Positions 1-8,400 of a stretch of DNA of 13,123 bases are shown one piece after another (the stretch's first letter is position 1; the number at the start of each line of letters is the position of its first letter). This DNA is from Stephanodiscus triporus. Taxonomy: Eukaryota > Bacillariophyta > Thalassiosirophyceae > Thalassiosirales > Thalassiosiraceae. The notes beneath the pieces were generated by a model. That model ran no database searches. It was not told where the DNA came from and was given only the letters and a program-made list of their open reading frames with translations. Both the position numbers and the translations under genes were made by a program. The stretch covers positions 1-13,123 of the forward strand of contig JALLAZ010000647.1 of NCBI GenBank assembly GCA_036939755.1, in the 5' to 3' direction.

Positions 1-307
1 TCAATGTTTGGGGCACCCAATGGGTGGGATCTGGTCATTTTTTTCAATGAAACTTGGAGGATGTCATAGAGCAGTGTAAACACTCAGAAGTGGTGTGGGG
101 GGTATTTGAAAAAATCACATTTTTTCCACCAGACCCCCTAATCAAATCCACGTTGCTGGAGAGGCAAGCAGATCTGCCACTATGGTCACCGTGTTTGTAG
201 CAGTTTGTTTGCTGTGTGTTGTGGATGGTCTCATGACGTCACAAGATAAGCATATGTAAAAAATGGTACTGGTGCAAAATAACCTAAAGATGAGGTTTAT
301 TGGATAA
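1..307. other. Stretch with no gene recognised
   Basis: AT-rich sequence without a convincing coding frame. The longest frame, on the minus strand around 142-357, is Cys-rich, has no recognisable motif and runs into the repeat that follows. I see no RNA gene here. The last bases already resemble the end of the repeat unit described at 308-770. Confidence 0.5.
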
Positions 308-800
308 CATTTTGTCCCACATTGGCTTGCACCACACCAAAGGTGTTTGAGAACCACTATTTACTGAATGACAACAAGGATATGGATCCCACTATCATGC
401 TGTTACCATCACACTTGTTGCTCTAGATTTTGCTCTGTCAGCTGAATTCCAGGGCCTGGGTCACACTGCTTGGTGCCAATTGATGCCCTTTTGCCATGGG
501 TGAGACTCTTACCACATTTGAAATTGTTCCCACATCCACTCCCAACATATCAAAGGTGTTTGACAATCGTTAGCCTTCATATGCAGTGGATGAGATATGT
601 GTCCATCATCATGCCATCGCCATCACATTTGCTGGTCCAGATTTTAGCTGAAATCTGGTACACTGCTTGGCGCTGAATGAAGACCTTGTGCCATGGTTTA
701 GGCTCTGAATACAAACCCAACATGAAAGAATGGTTCCCATGTCTATTCCAAACATGTAAAAGGTGTTTGAAACCCTTCATATGATGTGGCACAACGGAGT
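308..800. repeat. Imperfect ~210-bp tandem repeat, about two copies plus partial ends
   Basis: The anchor aaaggtgtttga recurs at about 339-350, 552-563 and 759-770, a period of about 213 then 207 bp. Between anchors other blocks recur in the same order: an accatcacac/gccatcacat block at about 406 and 616, a cactgcttgg block at about 463 and 660, a gccatgg block at about 493 and 690, and a ttcccacat/ttcccatgt block just before each anchor. A weaker version of that last block at 308-337 precedes the first anchor, and the third anchor is followed by only a short match. No coding frame is conserved between copies. It could be a satellite fragment or part of an old mobile element; its full family cannot be seen here. 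Confidence 0.7.
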
Positions 801-1491
801 GCAACAGACCCTGGATTGCCACAATGAGATGGTGGTGAGGAGGGTAGTATGCACAACTCCTATGCAATGGGGCTATTGACCAGGAGAGTCAAGAGCAATA
901 CCCCAGAGGGGCATCAAAAGGGTTGATGGCTCCTCTTCTCCCCTTTACCTTGGCTCACTCTCATTGAGCTGACTGAGCAACCTTGATCACGAGGATCTAG
1001 AATGTGAGAGGATCTCAAACATTACACAAGGGACAAGGGGCAATGAGAGAGTTGGTGTCAGAAGGGGGTGCAGTGCCGCTCCTTCTGACCATAGAGAAAG
1101 TTACATGGAATTGGTGCATCACCATTGTGAAGATTGCACTCAATTATATAATCTTTGAAGGGGGCTCGTCCCCATCCCAGGGGCTAGGACGTTGGCACAG
1201 CCAGCTTGTCGAAATTTTGGAGCATCGAAATTAAAATAGTATTTGACCGTGGACAAGGTCATCGCAAGGATGGAGGACAAGGCTAACAAGCACAACCTGG
1301 AGTTAGTTGTGTACTGGATGGAGAGTTGGTTATTGACATAAAGGAATGGAACGATAAGATCAGAAATTCTACCTCATACTAAATATATCTGTGTGCAATG
1401 CTTTCTTAATAATAAAAAACCAGGAAAAGAATTTTGGTAACTGAATAATACCTAACAATGAACATCGCATCAATGCAAAATATCCGACGAT
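801..1491. other. Intergenic stretch with no feature recognised
   Basis: No supported gene. A 76-residue plus-strand frame at about 1004-1234 has no recognisable motif. The last part, about 1380-1490, is AT-rich and lies directly downstream of the minus-strand gene at 1492-2415, so it should contain that gene's 3' UTR and polyadenylation site. I could not pick out a definite signal. Confidence 0.45.
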
Positions 1492-2415
1492 CTATCCAAT
1501 AACAGAATAAGGCCCATCAAAATCGATGCTTCCCGACCTCTCCTTGTGATTGGTCTCTTCATTTTCGGAAGAACCCGAATACGAAGACGACGAACTCTCT
1601 CCTCCCTCTCCTCCAGCCATGCCGCTCGACTGTTCGTCGCTCCTATTGTCGTCGTCGATATTGCTCTTGCTGTCGTAATAGTTATGATGATTGAACGAAC
1701 TCGTCGATGGTGTCCATGAGCTCAAAACCTCGAAGTGATCCTCGCTCGACTTTTTGTCGTTCAAGATAGTGGTATGGACTTCTTCTTTTGTCATGCTCTT
1801 GGATTGCTTCTTGGTTGGTAGAGCCTCGTTACGCGAAGAGCTATTTGGACCAGCAGCATTGGCAGGTTTAGTCGCGGCTGCATCATTCGAGGAGAAGCTG
1901 TAATGATGACGAGTGGATTGAATGAGGCCTGCGATCATGTACATTGATGCTAAGTTGTAGTCATCACAGTTACCAGCGTTGCTTCTTGTGCCTTGATCGC
2001 CATTCAACTTGTCAGCCTGAGCATTCATATCATCTTCGTAATCATCGAACTCGCTTGATGTCATGACCTTGCAACCATCCATATCGACGCTCCCTAACGG
2101 TAACGCGCGCTCTCGCCTGTCGCTTGTTGTGTTGGACATGGTCGGCATTCCCGCATCAGCGAGTACCTTTTGAATGGTAGCTGCGGTGTACTGGAGTTCT
2201 TCCTTGCTCTGACGATGGCGCTTGCTGCCGCTCGTGACATCGTTGCTGTGCTGAGAAGCATGACGGGGAGGCTGTTGATGGCTGTGTGCATGGTAGTAAC
2301 CGTCATTGATAGTAGAATCGCTGATGCCTTTTTCTTGTGGTCGCTTCCTGCTGCAGATGATGGGGTTGAATCTGTCACCGAAGTCGTGCGATGTTGCATT
2401 GAAAGTGCTCATCAT
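1492..2415 (-). CDS. Unrecognised low-complexity protein, 307 residues
   Basis: A single uninterrupted frame runs from ATG at 2415 to a stop at 1492-1494. A second Met follows immediately (MM start), so the exact start could be one codon later. I do not recognise a domain. Composition is strongly biased: His/Gln-rich near residues 40-60, Ser/Asn/Asp-rich in the middle, and a Ser/Gly/Glu tract near residues 265-290 (a run of five Ser). A basic patch at about residues 64-70 (SKRHRQSK) could be a nuclear localisation signal. Two short stretches are more ordered: about residues 74-93 and about 155-168 (NLASMYMIAGLIQS). There is no signal peptide or membrane segment. The protein is probably mostly disordered and possibly regulatory; that is inference. 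The length of the open frame in an AT-rich neighbourhood is the main reason for calling it a gene. Confidence 0.6.
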   Translation of the reverse strand: MMSTFNATSHDFGDRFNPIICSRKRPQEKGISDSTINDGYYHAHSHQQPPRHASQHSNDVTSGSKRHRQSKEELQYTAATIQKVLADAGMPTMSNTTSDRRERALPLGSVDMDGCKVMTSSEFDDYEDDMNAQADKLNGDQGTRSNAGNCDDYNLASMYMIAGLIQSTRHHYSFSSNDAAATKPANAAGPNSSSRNEALPTKKQSKSMTKEEVHTTILNDKKSSEDHFEVLSSWTPSTSSFNHHNYYDSKSNIDDDNRSDEQSSGMAGGEGGESSSSSYSGSSENEETNHKERSGSIDFDGPYSVIG

Positions 2416-2743
2416 TCTCTATGCAAGGGAGTGTGACGAATAATTTCGGCAGCAACTCTTCTTTATTTATTATGAGATCGGGTTTCATAGAGTTTGGTCT
2501 TTTGATAATACCTGCTGTGCTACGTTTTAGGGTTTGCCTGAGCGCTTTTTGCTTTTGCCGCCGCTCGGAAAGTCCATAATAGTATGATGTGGTGGTGTCT
2601 TCGGATGCTGATGTGTTGCCATATGGCCGTATTTTTCGAAGGAGGTGTTGGAAAGCAATTGGTCATTGAGAAGAGTCATTGGGCTTTCAGTAATATTTTT
2701 ATCGCTACGACTCTGACTTGAGGAAACTTCACCATCACAACTA
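2416..2743. other. Upstream region of the minus-strand orphan gene
   Basis: AT-rich and without a supported gene. It lies immediately 5' of the minus-strand gene that starts at 2415, so it should hold that gene's promoter and 5' UTR. No TATA box or initiator could be assigned with confidence. Confidence 0.4.
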
Positions 2744-2869
2744 CACCACGTCGCTAAATATCTCCCTCTTCAAGGAAATCCTTTATGTACATTCTCACCA
2801 CGTCAACTCTTTACCTTTATATGACAGCTAATTCTTTTATTTACTCCATACTTCATTCTCACCACGTCA
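2744..2869. promoter_or_regulatory. Three CACCACGTC boxes, two in a 16-bp direct repeat
   Basis: The string cattctcaccacgtca occurs perfectly at 2790-2805 and again at 2854-2869 (64 bp apart). A shorter related box, caccacgtcg, is at 2744-2753. The CACGTC/ACGTCA core resembles bZIP binding sites and the CO2/cAMP-response elements (TGACGT core) described for some diatom promoters. That resemblance is established knowledge; function here is inference. The boxes lie between the start of the minus-strand gene (2415) and the decayed plus-strand reading frame (from 2964), so they could have served either. Confidence 0.35.
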
Positions 2870-2963
2870 CTCTCAACTTCAAGCCTGCAACGTTCAGTGA
2901 CACGGTCGTCCTCTCTCCGCGGATAGCTATCTTCATCTGGCCCACACCACCTTCGCCCATAAA

Positions 2964-4038
2964 ATGCGAGGAATGCCGATGGCGACGCCAGATCAAGGAG
3001 TTTTCGCGGACATGGCGGAGTTCGAGGACGGCGTGACGATGCTACTGGAGCAGCGAAGACGTGTCGTCGAAATCAGTCGGGGCCGACGTCGTCATCGTTG
3101 TTCGGATCGTCGTTCACCGTTCACCTCCACCGCTGTCGCGGCGGTTTGGGAGGGGTCTGTCAGTTCCCCGCTGGAAGTCTTCGGGAATTACGATGACGGC
3201 GGCAACGATGAGGGGGAGGAAGAGGAGGACGACGAAGACCCGTAGGAGGAACGGGAACACCGGCGCGCATTTGAGCTCGCCAGAGCACATCGTTCGTGAT
3301 GTCAGAAGAACGACAGGCTCGTCATTCGGAGATGGCGTTGACGACGCGCCATGTCGCGTCAGGATCGAGGAGCGCGAGACAGAAGTCGACGCCGACAAAA
3401 ACTACGACCACGATGATGACGACGTCGGCCCCGACGTCACGATCCTGTCGCCCGGATGCACTGTGATGGCCGAGTGGGAGCACGTCCTCGACTGGCGCCC
3501 GCCACGTCAACATTACTACCTTGTCGCCCGACGACGACATTGATGACATCGACAGCGCCGATGGCCGACGCCGCCGACAACGGCAACAACAACGACGACG
3601 TTCGACCTTGACCTTCTTCAAGATCACGTAGCTTATCGCAGGGTACGTGCTATCGACCCTGCACTTGTACCTGCTGGCGCTTCCCGGCACGCTCGAGTCA
3701 TTCGTGAACATCGTCGCCCGTGACAACGACGAAGACGACGACCGAGACGGACGTGGCCGTGGCGCGTGATGTGCTACCCCGAATCCTCCCTGGACCGAAC
3801 GTACGCGCCGTTGCCGCACGGGTACCTGTGCCTCGTGACGCGCATGGTCGTCAATTGCATGGGACTGAATCGGCTCGGGATCAAGGCGATTCGTCAAAAG
3901 ACTGGCGTTCCCGCCGCCGCCGCGGGCGACGCCGCCGACGACAATTGCGATCGCGATGACGGGGTACATATCCCAATCCCTCAATCCGCTGTCCAGCCAT
4001 CGCGGAGGGGTCGCCCGTACCGGCGCTGTACGAGATGA
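2964..4038 (+). pseudogene. Decayed GC-rich gene, possibly for a membrane protein
   Basis: This island is GC-rich and coding-like on the plus strand, but the readable protein jumps between frames. It reads from ATG 2964 in one frame to a TAG at 3243, then in a second frame through about 3061-3540 (with an Asp-rich stretch and the segment VTILSPGCTVMAEWEHVLDW at about 3436-3495). It then reads in a third frame from about 3497 (ARHVNITTLSPDDDIDD) to a TGA at 3767, with an internal TAG at 3629, and finally back in the second frame over 3766-4038. The third-frame part encodes a hydrophobic stretch at about 3632-3694 that would suit a transmembrane helix, followed by another acidic tract. I do not recognise the family. 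TOP3B in the same window has no frame errors over 14 exons, which makes sequencing error less likely than true decay. An intron-split functional gene cannot be excluded, but no good GT-AG pairs repair the frames. Confidence 0.45.
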
Positions 4039-4040
4039 CT

Positions 4041-4066
4041 CGTTAGCGTTGAACGTTAGCGTTGAA
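4041..4066. repeat. 13-bp perfect tandem duplication
   Basis: The unit cgttagcgttgaa occurs twice back to back at 4041-4053 and 4054-4066, directly after the last readable codon of the decayed frame. It is probably a recent slippage or repair duplication. Confidence 0.7.
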
Positions 4067-4397
4067 TTGGCGCATGAAGCAATGTCGTGTGGGAGCGTTA
4101 TGTCTCGATAACAGCGAGATCGGTCGGCACCTCGTCAATTTGAATTGCAGAACTCACGAGTGTTACGTCGATGAAGATATGAGGGATGATTATAGTTTTA
4201 AGCTTTGGAGAAACAACGTTGAACGGAGATGTCTTTAAGAATCGAGCCGTCCGTAAAAAGCAATTCCAGTAAGAAGGCTTACAAGCCGGAACTCACCGAT
4301 CGGATTTAACGATAAACTTACTTACGGCACGACTTGATCACCAGCTACCACATGTTCGTTGACTGCATGTAGCGCAGTACCAACGTTCCGTTTCCCC
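4067..4397. other. Gap with no feature recognised
   Basis: AT-richer spacer between the decayed plus-strand island and the minus-strand exon at 4398-4823. No coding frame, RNA gene or strong repeat was seen. Confidence 0.4.
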
Positions 4398-4823
4398 TCA
4401 CCAATCTGTCGGTGAGGGACCACGAAGCGAAAATTCGTCCCTATCCCTCCGCTCGCATTCGATCACTCTCTCGATGCTCTTCTCCTGTTGCAACTCTCGT
4501 GCAATCCTCAGGCTGCTCCTTCGAAGCCCCGCCATCAGCGAGAACAGGCAGAGCGCACCCTCTTTCGGCCTCCTCAGGTGGAGCTTGTCGAACAACCTGC
4601 GTTGGGTTTTCGTCCCCCCTGCCTTGCGCCTGATTACCACGTAATACAGCAGGGCGTCGGTGTCGGCATCATCGCCGTCGGATAGGATGCTGATCGCTTC
4701 ATCGAGGAACACGGGCCTACGCGCCGCGACGAAGTCGGGGGCGCCTGCCCCCTCCCTCCACCCGACGCCCTCGCTGCGAGACACGGCGCGGACCAGAACG
4801 TCATCATCATTCTCCAGGGCGTG
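4398..4823 (-). CDS. Probable 3'-terminal exon of an unrecognised gene
   Basis: Reading on the minus strand, a pyrimidine-rich tract ending in CAG (about 4824-4850) looks like a 3' splice site. It is followed by 426 bases of open frame, 141 residues plus a stop at 4398-4400. The protein has an acidic start (HALENDDDVLVRAVSR), a middle part FLDEAISILSDGDDADTDAL at about residues 41-60, and a basic, Arg/Lys-rich helical second half to about residue 130. I do not recognise the family. No upstream exon could be fixed. A minus-strand frame beginning near 5014 (MSFECLAPVGGRRVAF) could supply one, with a weak GTGCGC donor in phase 0, but this is a guess. A GTG codon at 4784 opens the frame within the exon but is not a credible eukaryotic start. 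Confidence 0.35.
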   Translation of the reverse strand, partial: HALENDDDVLVRAVSRSEGVGWREGAGAPDFVAARRPVFLDEAISILSDGDDADTDALLYYVVIRRKAGGTKTQRRLFDKLHLRRPKEGALCLFSLMAGLRRSSLRIARELQQEKSIERVIECERRDRDEFSLRGPSPTDW

Positions 4824-5406
4824 CTGAGGGAGGAGAGGAGGGAGAAGTGGGGGGGGTTGAGGGTCGGCGTCGTTGAGAGAGAGGAGGTCGGGATCAAAAA
4901 GACGCGAGAAGGCGAAGGAAAAAGGGTGGCGACGTCCGATCGATCGCGCACGATACTCATCCCGACAAATGCAACCCTCCTACCGCCGACGGGTGCGAGG
5001 CATTCGAACGACACGACGACAGCGGCAGTCCACTACGGAGAAGACGGCCGCAAAGGCAAAGGTGCTGAGAACAAAAATGATGCCTCAAGACACACTGCTC
5101 ATACATCAAAACAATAAACATAAATTGCTGTATATCAAAGCTGCTCAACCAGCACACCAAACTCTTGAAGTAGTATCTGTTGAAGTAAAAGTTGTTCGTT
5201 AGATGAGAGTGAATGTTGTCTCTCCTCATCAATAAACTCTGTCACTCCTTGTCAGTTGATTGACTATCAGACCGGTGTACTGCCACAATCTATGTTGAAT
5301 CTATGTTGGAGACCCAGCAGATTGATTTGATAGCGTTTGGAAAATGTTTATTCAAAATGATCTGGACAATTTGCCAAAAATCATAAAAACCATAGTATAT
5401 TCCAAT
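4824..5406. other. Possible upstream intron/exon material, then AT-rich spacer
   Basis: The part up to about 5060 is GC-rich and may hold an unresolved intron and first exon of the minus-strand gene ending at 4398. From about 5070 to 5406 the sequence is AT-rich and I see no gene. This end lies downstream of the TOP3B stop codon and should contain its 3' UTR and polyadenylation site. Confidence 0.35.
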
Positions 5407-8400
5407 CTAACTACCTCTCCTATCACGTCCTTTTTCTCCTCTTCCACCCCCTCTTCCACCTCCTCTTCCGCCCCTTCTCCCACATCGACCTCTACCTCCC
5501 GAAGATGCTTTTAGCCGCTCATCGCCATGGTGCACTCTTATTAATCCTTGCAACATCTCGTCGGTGGCAAAGCACGAGATGTACTTAGTCTTCCCCTCTA
5601 CCGGTGACTGACCTTCTTTGAACTCAATCAATAAGAAGTGACATCCAAGCTGTACACAAAAACGAGTTCATCAGAATGAATATACACATTGCTGAAAACA
5701 TTTAAACAATGTCGCCTCAGCGATAATATTCTATACTTACAATATCATCTGTCCTATCTAGGATGGTAACTTTCTCCACCTGCACAAGTACCCGAGGATG
5801 AGATAAATATTACCAGAGAATGTTGGCAACAAAGTCAAATGCATAAAAAATCGTGGCACTCACACATTTGGGGAGGTAAACAATAGTAGGCTAAATTGCA
5901 ACACGACGATCGGAAGACGACCAGTAACAGACAAATATGAATAGGTGCATTATCAGATGATTAGATCGCCAAAAAAACTCAAAAAATGAATAATCACAGT
6001 CTCAACATTCACACAGCAACGCCGTTCTCACCTGGCGCGTACTAACTAGACGCCATTTTGGCCCAAGGTGCGGATCCAAAATTAGGACGCCATCGCTTTC
6101 AGGATCGGGGCTTATTGTCATCTCTTCAATCAACGGATGATTATCAGGATGAGGGCATTCGCGCAACATACTTTTGCCAGCCATTCGCCGCATGCTTCGC
6201 TCCTTTACTGCGTCTTCTTCGCCTCCTATCTTGACAGCTCCTGCCTCTTCTCCGGGCTGTTGGCCGAATTCTGGGCGTGGATTGTTGAAACAATTCGGAC
6301 ACAACGGGAATGTTCTCGGAGGTGCTCCAACAGAATAGAGACAAAGCTCAAAACTACAGCCTTCCACCGGACAGTTCCGGCCAGTCCATTGCTTGATCTC
6401 GCCTCCAATTGGTAGCGGATACACGGTTTCCGTCCATTTGTTATACAGCCTAGGAGGCGGGCCAGTAATGAATTGAAGGTATCGTCTAGAAATACAAGGG
6501 TTGTGTCAGACAAGGACGAGGGTGCATCATGCGATGATAACAATTAACCCACCTGGTCAAGCCACACCTCGTGAACGGTTTACCGACATCCTTTATCTGC
6601 GCAAATGAACTTCCAAACAAGTAATCCATGCGATTGATGTTCTCGACAAAATATAGAAACTTGGACGAAAACACTTATTTGTCGGAATGGTAGAGACAAT
6701 AGTTGCACAACTTTAAGTTGGGAATCAAAAATAACACTACCAAGTGCCAAAAGATGATACTCACTTTCTATTGCCTTGTGTACAACGGCATCACGATCAG
6801 CGAGACCTTTGGCAATTTTGTTGCATTCTGATTCGATATCGGATCTAACTTGTGGAAGAACCAAAGAACTATCAATGAGGTGGTAACCCTGAGCAAGGAC
6901 CAGACCCAACCTTGACGGCTTTAGCTTTCTACCCGGAATCAGCTCCACATAATTTCTTTTCATGATATTCTCGATGTGTGTAGAGATGCTTGCGTCGGTG
7001 CCTTGATGCATGAAATAATGAATAAGGGGTGAAGTTAGCTTGGGAGTTTACTAATTGACGGAAAAAGATGGCTGTCTTCTTACCTATGCTGTGCTTCTCC
7101 ATTAGAGTGATAAGTTCAGATTCAGATAGATAAGTAGGAGGGGTAGTCATTTGTTCCTTAACATCTAATGTACAATATTTGCCGCTGGCAGGTGTAACAG
7201 AGATCTTTTCCTAATGAGAGTTGGGCGAAACCATGTCAGGATTAGGAAGTATTGACAAGGGATAACAGTCATATCGCGACATATATGTATTTTACCTTCT
7301 TCGACCCAGAGAAGAACAATTCATACCGATCTCCCTCTTTGAACTCGGGGAGAACCTTCTCCACTTCCTCCTCATCTATGTCGCGGCCTTCGTCTATTTC
7401 GTCTCCATATTGTTTGTGGAGCAAGATTGCGAGAAATCCCGGGATTTTAAGCTAGAGATGAAACAGAGAGGGATTGGTAAAAAGCGAGAAAATTGTTCAT
7501 CGGGTTATTGAATTCATTTACTTACCTGTTTGCCTCGAACGATGAACTTTCCCTTATCACTGAGTGCTTCGATCGAAAGATGGACTATCGTAGACATCCA
7601 CACGGCATCGTTACTGACACTGGCTATAAAATGACGCGTGACCAAGTCGAAAACTCGAGCCATGTCTCCGCTTAGTTCGCCAGCCCGGGCGTGTCGACAC
7701 GGGGTGATGGGAGGATGGTCGCCCATGTCGACACCGCCCCTGGCTACGTTGACGCCATTCCTCAACAGCTCTGAAACGTACGACCCCCACCGGTAGTCTG
7801 AGGTTTGGTCTTTATATGTGGTTTTCATTGGGTGCGACGGTCAGTAATTAACAAATCGATTCGCAGAACGAAACATGGTCATCAATCCAAATGACTCTCT
7901 CGACGGTATACGAACCTTGCAATGTCCCCACTATGTCAAACGAGTCAGGGTACTTTGTCGACTCCGTTCGAGGATAGGATAGATATCCACTCAAATATAG
8001 CCGTTCAGCAACGCTGAGGGCTTGATGTGGACCAATTCCAAGCGACTTAGAGCAGGCCTTCAGCAGGCCGACGGTGTTGAGAGGAACGGGCCGTCCTTGC
8101 TTCTTGTCTTTCCTCTCGACAGAGATTACCATTGCCGACGCTGGCGGAGACAATTCGTCATCCCTGCACTTCGCCACAAGAGCATCGACCTTGCTGCGCT
8201 CAAATGAACGCTCAGACCATATTGCCCGACACATTGACCCAGCATTCATAATCCCCAAATCCAGCACAAAATACGGCACGGACTTGAACGTTTCTATCTC
8301 GAGATGCCGTTGTACGCAGAAACCCAGTGTTGGCGTCTGCAGCAGATGACATGAACAAAAAAAGGGTTGGCGCACGCACATAATAGATGGTCGGAGCGGC

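Noticed and set aside
3322..3984. Minus-strand open frame of 220 residues over the decayed island
   Set aside because: Its Val/Ile, Ser and Cys/Arg runs are the reverse complement of Asp- and Arg/Gln-coding tracts on the plus strand, and the plus strand gives more protein-like segments.
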